A DNA stretch of 64,000 nucleotides, taken from assembly GCF_036231945.1 (NCBI RefSeq), contig NZ_CP109599.1, positions 2,760,501-2,824,500 of the forward strand. Reading direction: 5' to 3'. The DNA is from Streptomyces sp. NBC_01429 (GTDB taxonomy: Bacteria; Actinomycetota; Actinomycetes; Streptomycetales; Streptomycetaceae). Under the pieces are notes generated by a model. It made no database searches. It had not been told where the DNA came from and saw only the letters and a program-made list of their open reading frames with translations. This document shows, piece by piece, positions 53,578 through 61,628 of the stretch. Positions within the stretch are counted from its first letter, which is position 1. Every line of letters starts with the position of its first letter. Both the position numbers and the translations under genes were made by a program.

Positions 53578-54369
53578 TCAGGCGACCAACTCGCCGAAGG
53601 ACTCCTCCTCGTCACGGCCGAAGCTGAGGACCTCGTCCTCGCGCAGCCGGCGGAGCGACCGCCAGATGCTCGACTTCACCGTGCCGACACTGATGTCGAG
53701 GATGTCCGCGATCTCCGGATCGGTGCGGCCCTCGTAGTAGCGCAGTACCAGCATCGTGCGCTGGAGTTCCGGAATGCGGGCGAGCGCCTGCCAGAGCACC
53801 GCGCGCAGTTCCGTGCCGCGCATCGCGTCGGTGTCGCCCGCCGTCTCCGGCAGCTCCTCCGTCGGATACTCGTTGAGCTTGCGCCTGCGCCAGGCGCTGA
53901 TGTGCAGATTGGTCATCGTGCGGCGGAGGTAGCCCCCGACCGCCGCCTTGTCGCTGATCCTGTCCCACGCCCGGTAGGTGGAGAACAGGGCGCTCTGGAG
54001 CAGGTCCTCGGCCTCGAAACGGTCACCGGTCAGGTGGTAGGCCGTCGCGTACAGGGAGGCGCGGCGCTCCTGGACGTAGGCGGTGAACGCCGCTTCGGCG
54101 TCCCCCGTTTCCCCCGTGTCCGCCATGTCCGTCCGGAGCGTCCGCTCCCCCGAGACCTCCCCGTACGCGGCTCCCCCGCCGGCCACACGCGGTGACTGGG
54201 GAAGTGCGGTGGCGTCAACGACCGTCATGTACGGCGGCTTGTGCTGACGCCCGGTGCCGCGAACGCACCCCCGTCCGTTCACGGCACCGGACTTCTCGCC
54301 GCTCCTCGTGACGTCGTGCAGACGCGTGACCACTGCCGCGCTCGTGGTCGTGCCGTGCAGTGCGTTCAT
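53578..54369 (-). CDS. sigQ: SigE-family sigma factor SigQ
   Basis: Region 2 reads RRASLYATAYHLTGDRFEAE followed by DLLQSALFSTYRAWDRI. Region 4 reads IPELQRTMLVLRYYEGRTDP followed by EIADILDISVGTVKSSIWRS. The gene is divergent from afsQ1, as in S. coelicolor, where sigQ is a target of AfsQ1. The N-terminal start is uncertain: ATG 54369 (263 residues, begins MNALHG) is chosen from memory of the S. coelicolor protein. Alternatives are ATG 54414, and internal ATGs at 54228 and 54126 that would leave only the sigma domains. The roughly 85 residues before region 2 look disordered. Confidence 0.9.
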   Translation of the reverse strand: MNALHGTTTSAAVVTRLHDVTRSGEKSGAVNGRGCVRGTGRQHKPPYMTVVDATALPQSPRVAGGGAAYGEVSGERTLRTDMADTGETGDAEAAFTAYVQERRASLYATAYHLTGDRFEAEDLLQSALFSTYRAWDRISDKAAVGGYLRRTMTNLHISAWRRRKLNEYPTEELPETAGDTDAMRGTELRAVLWQALARIPELQRTMLVLRYYEGRTDPEIADILDISVGTVKSSIWRSLRRLREDEVLSFGRDEEESFGELVA

Positions 54370-54453
54370 CCCGCGCCCCCCGTCGGTTGGAGTTGCTTCG
54401 TTCCTTGTGCCCATGAGCTTGCCGGGGCAGTTTCATGACCCTGTCCTTCGACT

Positions 54454-54469
54454 GTCACAGCCCTGTCAC
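54454..54469. promoter_or_regulatory. AfsQ1 binding box in the sigQ-afsQ1 intergenic region
   Basis: GTCACAGCCCTGTCAC fits the published AfsQ1 consensus GTnAC-N6-GTnAC exactly. It lies 85 bp upstream of the chosen sigQ start and 92 bp upstream of afsQ1, as expected for autoregulation and control of sigQ. Confidence 0.85.
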
Positions 54470-54561
54470 AGCGGACCGCGTTCCGTGGGGAAGAGGTGCG
54501 GGAATGGGTGGGAGCGCTCCAGCAGTCGAACTACGGTCCCCCATGAGACAGAATGCTCCTC

Positions 54562-55239
54562 GTGCCTTTCCTGTTGCTGATCGAGGACGACGACGCCATC
54601 CGCACGGCCCTCGAACTCTCGCTGTCACGCCAGGGCCACCGAGTGGCCACCGCGGCGACGGGAGAGGACGGCCTGAAACTCCTGCGGGAGCAGCGGCCCG
54701 ATCTGATCGTGCTGGATGTGATGCTGCCCGGGATCGACGGCTTCGAGGTGTGCCGGCGGATCCGGCGGACCGACCAGCTGCCGATCATTCTGCTGACGGC
54801 GCGCAGCGACGACATCGACGTGGTGGTCGGTCTGGAGTCGGGCGCCGACGACTATGTGGTGAAGCCCGTGCAGGGCCGGGTGCTGGACGCCAGGATCCGC
54901 GCGGTGCTGCGGCGCGGCGAGCGGGAGTCCACCGATTCCGCGACGTTCGGCAGCGTGGTGATCGACCGGTCCGCGATGACGGTCACCAAGAACGGTGAGG
55001 ACATGCAGCTCACCCCGACCGAGCTGCGGCTGCTGCTGGAGCTGAGCCGGCGTCCCGGCCAGGCGCTGTCGCGGCAGCAGTTGCTGCGGCTGGTGTGGGA
55101 GCACGACTATCTGGGCGACTCACGGCTGGTGGACGCGTGTGTGCAGCGGCTGCGCGCGAAGGTCGAGGACGTGCCGTCCTCGCCGACGCTGATCCGTACC
55201 GTCCGCGGAGTGGGTTACCGACTGGACGCGCCTTCGTGA
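54562..55239 (+). CDS. afsQ1: Response regulator AfsQ1
   Basis: An OmpR-family regulator of antibiotic synthesis and nitrogen-related genes. The receiver domain covers residues 1-115 with acidic pair EDDD, phospho-acceptor in LDVMLPGIDG, Thr in LLTARS and Lys in VVKPVQ. The winged helix covers about 130-220 (QLTPTELRLLLELSRRPGQA). Nearly identical to the S. coelicolor protein as I recall it. GTG 54562 gives that 225-residue form, with CAGAAT seven bases upstream (leaderless); an ATG at 54553 would add three residues. It overlaps afsQ2 by four bases. Confidence 0.95.
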   Translation: MPFLLLIEDDDAIRTALELSLSRQGHRVATAATGEDGLKLLREQRPDLIVLDVMLPGIDGFEVCRRIRRTDQLPIILLTARSDDIDVVVGLESGADDYVVKPVQGRVLDARIRAVLRRGERESTDSATFGSVVIDRSAMTVTKNGEDMQLTPTELRLLLELSRRPGQALSRQQLLRLVWEHDYLGDSRLVDACVQRLRAKVEDVPSSPTLIRTVRGVGYRLDAPS

Positions 55240-56900
55240 CGGATACGACCTCGGGGGACGGGCCGGAGCGGACCCGGTCGAGCAGGGACGAGGGTATGGG
55301 AGACGGCGGCGCGGACGCGGGAGCGGGCGGCGGGACCGGTGCCGCGAAGCGGGCGGTGCTCGCCGGGCTGCGCTGGTCGAGTCTGCGGCTGCGGCTGGTG
55401 GTCGTCTTCGGCGCCGTCGCGCTGACCGCGGCCGTCTCGGCTTCGGGGATCGCGTACTGGCTCAACCGTGAGGCCGTACTGACGCGTACGCAGGAAGCGA
55501 CCCTCAAGGACTTCAAGCAGGAGATGCAGAACCGCGCCGCGGAGCTGCCGTTGCGGCCGAACCAGACCGATCTGCGGACCACCGCCGCTCAGATGACGGG
55601 CGACAACGCCGGCTACAGCGTGCTGCTGCTCGGGGAGCGGGACCGCGGAAAGCCGATCGTGGCCGCCTCCGATCCGGACACGTTCACCCTGGACGACGTA
55701 CCGAAGTCGCTCCAGAACGCGGTGAACGACCGGCAGCGGGTCACCTCGGCCAACAAGTACCAGTACCACGTGTTCTGGCAGCGCACCGAGCGCGGCGACA
55801 CCCCTTATCTGGTGGCCGGTACCCGGATCATAGGCGGCGGGCCGACGGGGTATCTGTTCAAGTCCCTCGATCAGGAGCGCGCGGATCTGAACTCGCTGGC
55901 CTGGTCGCTGGGGATCGCCACGGCCGTCGCGCTGATCGGCTCGGCCCTGCTCGCCCAGGCGGCCGCGACGACCGTGCTGCGGCCCGTGCAGCGGCTGGGC
56001 GAGGCGGCGCGGCAGCTCGGTGAGGGGCAGTTCGAGACCCGGCTGCGGGTGTCGGGGACGGACGAACTGGCCGATCTGTCACGGACGTTCAACAGCGCCG
56101 CCGAGTCGCTCCAGAAGAAGGTCGCGGACATGAGCGCGCGGGAGGAGTCCAGCCGCCGCTTCGTCGCCGACATGTCGCACGAGCTGCGTACCCCGCTGAC
56201 CGCGCTGACGGCTGTCACCGAGGTGCTGGAGGACGAGGCGGACAGCCTGGATCCGATGATCGCGCCCGCGGTGACCCTGGTGGTGAGCGAGACCCGGCGG
56301 CTGAACGTCCTGGTGGAGAACCTGATGGAGGTCACCCGCTTCGACGCGGGGACGGCGCGGCTGGTGCTGGACGATGTGGACGTGGCCGACCAGCTGACGG
56401 CGTGCATCGACGCGCGGGCCTGGCTGGACGCGGTGGATCTGGACGCCGAGCGCGGCATCATGGCGCGGCTCGATCCGCGCCGGCTCGATGTGATCATGGC
56501 GAATCTGATCGGCAACGCGCTCAAGCACGGCGGATCGCCGGTGCGGGTGGCGGTGCGCACGGAGGGCGACACGCTGGTCGTGGAGGTACGGGACCACGGC
56601 CCCGGCATCCCCGAGGAGGTGCTGCCGCACGTCTTCGACCGTTTCTACAAGGCGAGCGCGTCGCGGCCCCGGTCCGAGGGCAGCGGGCTCGGCCTGTCGA
56701 TCGCGATGGAGAACGCGCACATCCACGGCGGGGACATCACGGCGGCGAACGTGCCGGACGGCGGAGCGATGTTCGTGCTGCGGCTGCCGCGCGACGGTGG
56801 CGAGGACCCCGAGCGGGACCCGGACACGCGGAGGGACGGACCGACGGGCGGGGAGCCCGGCCGGCGCTCGGAGCGGCGAGAGGGAGGCGACGCGTCGTGA
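55236..56900 (+). CDS. afsQ2: Sensor histidine kinase AfsQ2
   Basis: A 554-residue kinase partner of AfsQ1. A Gly/Ala-rich N-terminal stretch of about 45 residues precedes the first membrane helix (about 52-72). The outside sensor domain runs to about residue 222 and the second helix to about 245. Then come HAMP, phospho-acceptor SHELRTPLTAL, N box MANLIGNALKHGG, G1 DHGPGIPEE and G2 GSGLGLSIA. GTG shares bases with the afsQ1 stop (GTGA) and its own stop overlaps the lipoprotein gene the same way, so the three are one operon. Confidence 0.95.
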   Translation: MTDTTSGDGPERTRSSRDEGMGDGGADAGAGGGTGAAKRAVLAGLRWSSLRLRLVVVFGAVALTAAVSASGIAYWLNREAVLTRTQEATLKDFKQEMQNRAAELPLRPNQTDLRTTAAQMTGDNAGYSVLLLGERDRGKPIVAASDPDTFTLDDVPKSLQNAVNDRQRVTSANKYQYHVFWQRTERGDTPYLVAGTRIIGGGPTGYLFKSLDQERADLNSLAWSLGIATAVALIGSALLAQAAATTVLRPVQRLGEAARQLGEGQFETRLRVSGTDELADLSRTFNSAAESLQKKVADMSAREESSRRFVADMSHELRTPLTALTAVTEVLEDEADSLDPMIAPAVTLVVSETRRLNVLVENLMEVTRFDAGTARLVLDDVDVADQLTACIDARAWLDAVDLDAERGIMARLDPRRLDVIMANLIGNALKHGGSPVRVAVRTEGDTLVVEVRDHGPGIPEEVLPHVFDRFYKASASRPRSEGSGLGLSIAMENAHIHGGDITAANVPDGGAMFVLRLPRDGGEDPERDPDTRRDGPTGGEPGRRSERREGGDAS

Positions 56901-57613
56901 CGCGCGCAGGCACGGGCAGACGCCGGCTCCGGGGTGCGGACGGGCCGGCCGCCGCGCGCCCGGCGGGGACCGGGGGCCCGGTGCGGCGCTCGGTGCGTCG
57001 CGTACGCCTCGGCCGCCTCGTACGCCTCACCGGTGTGCTGGCGTTCGCCGCGCTCGTCACGGCGTGCGGGATCAGGACCACCTCGATACCGGTGGACGCC
57101 GGGGCGGCGCCCTCGCGTATGCCGTGCGAGGTCTCCGGCGAGAACGTCGTCACGCAGGCCGAGTCCGGCGTCCCCGCGCGGGTCTATCTGGTGTGCTCCT
57201 CCGGTCTGGCATCGGTGGAGCGCGCGGCCCGGATCCCCACGGGCGGGTCGGACGACTCACGGAGGCAGCTCGCCCAGGCGCTGCTGGACGAGCTTCAGGC
57301 GCAGCCGTCGGCCGCCGAGCGGGAGGCGGGCTTCACCACCTCCGTACGGGGACCGCTGGTGGTCTCCGGGGCCCGTAAGGGTGACCCCGCCGGGACGCTG
57401 CGGATCAACCGCCAGCCGGAGGATCTGCCGACGGTGGCGCTCGCCCAGATCGTGTGCACGCTCGCGGAGAACGGGTCCTCGGACGGCAACGTGGTGCTGG
57501 GCGGTCCCGGTGCCTATCCGGCGCGCGGTTACGCGTGCGGCCAGGAGACGAAGACGCATCCGGACGCCGACGTGCCGACCACCGCTCCGGCCCCTGCCCC
57601 GACGGCGTCGTGA
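56897..57613 (+). CDS. Lipoprotein of the afsQ operon
   Basis: A protein of 238 residues from GTG 56897, which overlaps the afsQ2 stop. The lipobox is LVTAC near residue 55, preceded by a hydrophobic segment VLAFAALVTAC. The first roughly 35 residues (Gly/Arg/Pro-rich) are unusual for a signal peptide, and an internal GTG near 56979 may be the real start. The mature part has two Cys pairs (PCEVSG, YLVCSSG, VCTLAEN, YACGQE) suggesting disulfides. This is the conserved third gene of the afsQ locus. It probably modulates the kinase outside the cell, which is inferred from context. Confidence 0.85.
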   Translation: MTRAGTGRRRLRGADGPAAARPAGTGGPVRRSVRRVRLGRLVRLTGVLAFAALVTACGIRTTSIPVDAGAAPSRMPCEVSGENVVTQAESGVPARVYLVCSSGLASVERAARIPTGGSDDSRRQLAQALLDELQAQPSAAEREAGFTTSVRGPLVVSGARKGDPAGTLRINRQPEDLPTVALAQIVCTLAENGSSDGNVVLGGPGAYPARGYACGQETKTHPDADVPTTAPAPAPTAS

Positions 57614-57755
57614 CGCCCGTACAGCGGTGACGGTCGTCCTCCGGGCGGGTGCGCGGGGGCGGGCCGTTGCCGCCGTTCGGGTGACACCCGTCTCATGAAC
57701 CCCTTCTTCCGCCACCGGCGGAACCGTTCCCGCCGGACGCCGCGTCTTTGGGATC

Positions 57756-58409
57756 GTGCGTCAAGGTCCTGACGGCAGTGCCGTCATCCGCTTCCGCAGG
57801 GCGGGATTCATCCTCCTCCTCATGCATCTGCTGCTGGTGGGGTGGCTGACGCTCCGTCCGCTGGACGTCATGTGGGTGAGCGCGGCCAATCTGACGCCGT
57901 TCGCGGGCATCAGAGCGAGCCTGGAGCTGGGCCCGCTGGAGGCCCTGCACCGGATCGGCGGCGGACTGGTGCTGCTGGCGCCGCTCGGGGTGCTGCTGCC
58001 GATGGTGGACGGCCGGCTCGCCGTCTCCTGCTGGGCCTCCCTGGCCCGCACGGTCACGGCCGGTGCGCTGGTCTCGCTCGGGATCGAGCTGTTGCAGACC
58101 GCGGTGCCCGGCCGGGTGGTCGACGTGGACTCGCTCCTGCTGAACACGGTCGGCGTGGCGCTGGCCCATCTGGCGGTGGTGCCGGCGGGCCGGGCCAGGC
58201 TCCGGCGCGGCACCCGGCCCCGTACGGCTCGGGGCGCGCGCCGTCTGAAGCGCGGCGCCGGGCGGAGCGGGCCCCGGGGGCGGGTGTCGCGGGAGGCCCT
58301 GTGCGAGGGGGCGCGCGAGAAGTCGCGGAGCGTGTCGCGCGCGGTGTCCCGGGAGGACGTCCCTCAGGGGGCGACCCCGACGATTCCCAGGGTCGGTATC
58401 GCCCCGTAG
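57756..58409 (+). CDS. VanZ-like membrane protein
   Basis: A 217-residue protein with four membrane helices in the first 145 residues. The signature NLTPFAGIRASL, GGGLVLLAPLGVLLPM and IELLQTAVPGRVVDVDSLLLNTVG is that of the VanZ family, in which VanZ itself raises teicoplanin resistance. The last 70 residues are a highly basic Arg/Gly/Ser tail without parallel in the family core. Start GTG 57756 is the best available but has no clear ribosome site. Confidence 0.82.
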   Translation: MRQGPDGSAVIRFRRAGFILLLMHLLLVGWLTLRPLDVMWVSAANLTPFAGIRASLELGPLEALHRIGGGLVLLAPLGVLLPMVDGRLAVSCWASLARTVTAGALVSLGIELLQTAVPGRVVDVDSLLLNTVGVALAHLAVVPAGRARLRRGTRPRTARGARRLKRGAGRSGPRGRVSREALCEGAREKSRSVSRAVSREDVPQGATPTIPRVGIAP

Positions 58410-58501
58410 AGCGATGTTCTGTGCCCGTCCCCGCTCCACCATGGGAGATGTCGGGAGCACGCAAGAGAGGCTCCCGCGACGGTCTCGCGAAGGAGCCCAC
58501 C

Positions 58502-58702
58502 ATGCCCGGACTGGTCCGCCCCCGTGAGGGACGCATGCTCGGCGGGGTGTGCGCGGCGCTGGCACGGCGCTTCGGTACCTCGGCCAACACGATGCGCGTG
58601 ATCTTCGTGGTCTCGTGTCTGCTGCCGGGGCCGCAGTTCCTGGTCTATCTGGCGCTGTGGCTGCTGCTGCCGGGTGAGAAGGCGGCCTCGACCGCCTGGT
58701 AG
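58502..58702 (+). CDS. PspC-domain membrane protein
   Basis: A 66-residue protein consisting of one PspC domain: RMLGGVCAALARRFGTSANT, then MRVIFVVSCLLPGPQFLVYL and ALWLLLPGE with one or two membrane helices. AAGGAG lies seven bases before the ATG. Phage-shock-type PspC proteins sense or buffer membrane stress. This minimal form is common in streptomycetes, and its partner is not in the window. Confidence 0.88.
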   Translation: MPGLVRPREGRMLGGVCAALARRFGTSANTMRVIFVVSCLLPGPQFLVYLALWLLLPGEKAASTAW

Positions 58703-58837
58703 CCCCGGCGGTCCCGGTGCCCCGGCGGCCCTAGCAGCTCTGGCAGCCCTGCTGGCCCCGGTGACAGCGCTCGTGGATCGCCCCCTGGACGTGTGCGCGC
58801 CCGTAACGCCGTAGATGCCGGTACGGGCGCGCACACG

Positions 58838-58894
58838 CACGCGCGGTGGGGCGGCGGAGACCCCGAAGAGGGTTCCGCCGCCCCACCGCGCGTG
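58838..58894. terminator. 21-bp-arm hairpin between convergent genes
   Basis: CACGCGCGGTGGGGCGGCGGA-type left arm (58838-58858; first 20 bases CACGCGCGGTGGGGCGGCGG) is perfectly complementary to 58874-58894, with a 15-base loop. It separates the PspC gene and the small secreted protein gene, so it probably acts in both directions. Confidence 0.8.
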
Positions 58895-58912
58895 TGCGGG
58901 GCGCCGGCTCGG

Positions 58913-59272
58913 TCAGCCGAGCGGCAGCCCGTTGAGGCCGTTGCCGCCCTTGGCCAGGCCGTTGATGGGCAGGCCGCCGAGCAGCCCCGAGACGGGGTCG
59001 GCCTTGGCGGCGCCGCCCTTCTGGGCGGCCTGGGTGGTCTTCTGCACGCCGTTGAGCACGGAGCGGCCCGTGGTGACGACCTCGGAGGTGGGCGCCGGGA
59101 GCTTCTCCGCGACCGTCTCCAGCGGCAGGGTCTGCGTGACGACACCGAGGGTGTCCAGGGCCGCACCGGTGTCGGGGAGGGCCGGCGCGGCGGAGGCGCT
59201 GCCCGCGGCGGTGGCGGCGAAGGCGGCGCCGAGGGCGGCGGCACCGATGGTCTTGACGGCGGACTGCTTCAT
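58913..59272 (-). CDS. Small secreted protein, paralogue-like to the one at 52 kb
   Basis: A 119-residue protein with a signal peptide (TIGAAALGAAFAATAAGSAS followed by AAP) and a low-complexity mature part. It has Leu/Pro/Thr/Gly segments, a basic QKTTQAAQKGGAAK stretch and the ending NGLNGLPLG. It has the same build as the protein at 52056-52481 (PLP/LLDT near the start, a Gly-Leu-Pro ending). Function unknown. AAGGAC is the only ribosome-site candidate, rather far from the ATG. Confidence 0.75.
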   Translation of the reverse strand: MKQSAVKTIGAAALGAAFAATAAGSASAAPALPDTGAALDTLGVVTQTLPLETVAEKLPAPTSEVVTTGRSVLNGVQKTTQAAQKGGAAKADPVSGLLGGLPINGLAKGGNGLNGLPLG

Positions 59273-59410
59273 CTGGGGTTTCGTCCTTGGGGAAGGCGGA
59301 ATATGGGCAGCTCCGCAAGTTAGCCAGACGGACGCGCTGCCCGCAATCACCCGGAAGTGGCCGGGACACGCGTGTCCCGGGCCGTTCCCCGATTTATACG
59401 ATGGACGTAT

Positions 59411-60556
59411 TCAGCTGGTAGATCCGCTGGTCACAGCCGACTGCCTGAACAGCCATTCGGATTTCAGCTCGGCGTATCCGGGCTTGATGACATCATTGAT
59501 CATGGCCAGTCTTTCATCGAAAGGAATGAAAGCTGATTTCATCGCATTGACTGTGAACCACTGCATGTCATCGAGCGTGTAATCGAATGCGTCGACCAAC
59601 AGCTCGAATTCCCGGCTCATGCTCGTACCGGACATAAGCCTGTTATCGGTATTTACAGTGGCGCGGAAGTGGAGCGTGCGGAGCAGCCCGATGGGGTGCT
59701 CGGCGTACGAGGCGGCGGCTCCGGTCTGGAGGTTGGAGCTGGGGCACAGCTCCAGCGGAACGCGCTTGTCCCGTACGTACGCGGCGAGCCGGCCCAGCTT
59801 CACCGAGCCGTCCTCGGCGACCTCGATGTCGTCGATGATCCGCACCCCGTGACCCAGCCGGTCGGCGCCGCACCACTGGAGCGCCTGCCAGATCGACGGC
59901 AGCCCGAACGCCTCGCCGGCGTGGATGGTGAAGTGGTTGTTCTCCCGCTTCAGGTACTCGAACGCGTCGAGGTGGCGGGTGGGCGGGAAGCCCGCCTCGG
60001 CGCCCGCGATGTCGAAGCCGACGACGCCCGTGTCGCGGTAGCGGTTGGCGAGTTCGGCGATCTCCAGCGCGCGGGCCGCGTGGCGCATGGCGGTGAGCAG
60101 CGCGCCGACCCTGATCCGGTGGCCGCTCTCGCGGGCGCGCCGCTCGCCCTCGCGGAAGCCCTCGTTGACGGCCTCGACGACCTCTTCGAGGGTGAGGCCC
60201 GCCTCCAGGTGCTGCTCGGGGGCGTAGCGCACCTCCGCGTAGACCACCCCGTCCTCGGCGAGGTCCTCGGCGCACTCGGCGGCGACCCGGACGAGCGCGT
60301 CGCGGGTCTGCATGACGGCGCAGGTGTGGGCGAAGGTCTCCAGATAACGCTCCAGCGAGCCGGAGTCGGCCGCCTCGCGGAACCAGAGACCGAGCTTGTC
60401 GGACTCCTGCTCGGGCAGGGCCCCGTAGCAGGCCTCGCGGGCGAGATCGATGATCGTGCCGGGGCGCAGTCCGCCGTCCAGATGGTCGTGGAGAAGGACC
60501 TTGGGGGCGCGGCGGATCTGGTCGGCGGTGGGCGGACGGTACGTCTGGCTCGTCAT
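59411..60556 (-). CDS. add: Adenosine deaminase
   Basis: Deaminates (deoxy)adenosine to (deoxy)inosine, feeding nucleoside phosphorylase. The zinc motif [10 protein letters not shown] at residues 24-33 is the HxHxDG site. HAGEAFG carries the zinc His and catalytic Glu, GHGVRI the active-site His, and ATVNTDN a zinc Asp (NTDN instead of the more common NTDDP). At 381 residues it matches the streptomycete type. It begins six bases after TAGAGT and lacks a ribosome site, so the message is probably leaderless. An operator palindrome lies 24 bp upstream. Confidence 0.95.
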   Translation of the reverse strand: MTSQTYRPPTADQIRRAPKVLLHDHLDGGLRPGTIIDLAREACYGALPEQESDKLGLWFREAADSGSLERYLETFAHTCAVMQTRDALVRVAAECAEDLAEDGVVYAEVRYAPEQHLEAGLTLEEVVEAVNEGFREGERRARESGHRIRVGALLTAMRHAARALEIAELANRYRDTGVVGFDIAGAEAGFPPTRHLDAFEYLKRENNHFTIHAGEAFGLPSIWQALQWCGADRLGHGVRIIDDIEVAEDGSVKLGRLAAYVRDKRVPLELCPSSNLQTGAAASYAEHPIGLLRTLHFRATVNTDNRLMSGTSMSREFELLVDAFDYTLDDMQWFTVNAMKSAFIPFDERLAMINDVIKPGYAELKSEWLFRQSAVTSGSTS

Positions 60557-60562
60557 CCAAGC

Positions 60563-60592
60563 ACTCTAACGCCTCTCCGCCTACGCGCGTAG
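60563..60592 (-). promoter_or_regulatory. Operator CTACGCGCGTAG and leaderless promoter of add
   Basis: The palindrome is at 60581-60592. On the minus strand TAGAGT (60568-60563) is followed by GCTTGG and then the ATG, placing the -10 exactly for a transcript starting at the A of ATG. The palindrome covers the -35 position. Confidence 0.75.
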
Positions 60593-60667
60593 AGTACGTC
60601 TGGGCGATACGTAACAGTGACCGCGCGGACGGGTGGCGTACACCTGTCCTTCTGAGACTGTTCTGCC

Positions 60668-61576
60668 ATGGGACAGCAGGCGGTTCCCGGGCCGGGGGGT
60701 CATACGGCAGGCCGGGACGGGGAAGCACACGCGCGTCACGAGGAGCCGGGGGCGAGGCTCGGGCGGGCCGTACTGCCGCTCGCGGAGGGGGCCGCGGTGG
60801 CGGGTGTGGTGCTGGTGCTGCCCACCGGTGAACCCGTCTCCACCAGGGGTCCTTCGCGCCTCGCCGCGCTGCGGATGCTGCCGCTCGCCCGCTCACTGGC
60901 GCGGGCCGGGGCGGCGGAGGGGCTGCTGGTGCACCCGGTGCGCTACGGCACGCGCGGCTGGAACGGCGCGGACGCCTCGCTCGCGGCGGACGCCGAGTGG
61001 GCGGCGCGGGAGGTCGTACGGCGGTACGGGGACGTGCCGGTGTGCCTGGCGGGCCACGGCATGGGCGGCCGGGCCGCGCTGCGCGCCGCGGGGCACCAGG
61101 CCGTCAACTCCGTACTGGCGATGGCGCCCTGGCTGCCGGAGTCGGAACGGGAGCGGGGCGGGGACCGCGAGCCGGAGGCGGCCGGGGAGCCGGGCGGCGC
61201 GGGGAGCGCGAGCGGCTCCGGCGGTACCGGCGGCGGTACGAGTCAAGAGCCCGAACCCGTACGGCAGCTGGTGGGGCGTCAGGTCCTCATCGTGCACGGC
61301 ACCGACGACGCCCGCACCGACCCCGAACTCTCCTACCGGCTGGCCGAGCGCGCCAAGAAGGCGAACCGCGACACCTGCCGCTTCGAGGTCCACTCCGACG
61401 GCCACGCGCTGCGCCAGCACCACGCCGAAGTCCTCGCGCTGGCCTCGGACTTCGTGCTGGGCGCGCTGCTGTCGCGCGCCTACTCCCGGCCGGTCGCCGA
61501 CGCGCTGGCTGCGCCGCCGCCGCTGGGGCTGCGGATGCCGCTGGCCGCGGGGTTCGGGCGGTCGCTACGGCACTGA
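60668..61576 (+). CDS. Alpha/beta-hydrolase-fold protein without the nucleophile Ser
   Basis: A 302-residue protein. The fold is recognisable: VAGVVLVLPTGEP (first strand), LAGHGMGGRAALRAA (nucleophile elbow) and VLIVHGTDDARTDPELS with the Asp loop, then SDGHALRQHH with the His. The elbow reads Gly-His-Gly-Met-Gly-Gly where GHSMGG would be catalytic, so Ser is Gly. It may be a non-catalytic member. A Gly/Glu/Ser-rich insertion lies at about residues 160-195. No clear ribosome site precedes ATG 60668. Confidence 0.8.
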   Translation: MGQQAVPGPGGHTAGRDGEAHARHEEPGARLGRAVLPLAEGAAVAGVVLVLPTGEPVSTRGPSRLAALRMLPLARSLARAGAAEGLLVHPVRYGTRGWNGADASLAADAEWAAREVVRRYGDVPVCLAGHGMGGRAALRAAGHQAVNSVLAMAPWLPESERERGGDREPEAAGEPGGAGSASGSGGTGGGTSQEPEPVRQLVGRQVLIVHGTDDARTDPELSYRLAERAKKANRDTCRFEVHSDGHALRQHHAEVLALASDFVLGALLSRAYSRPVADALAAPPPLGLRMPLAAGFGRSLRH

Positions 61577-61628
61577 GCCCTCGGCGGGTGCGCCCCGTCC
61601 CCGATCCCCGGCAGCCCCGGTTTCCCGG

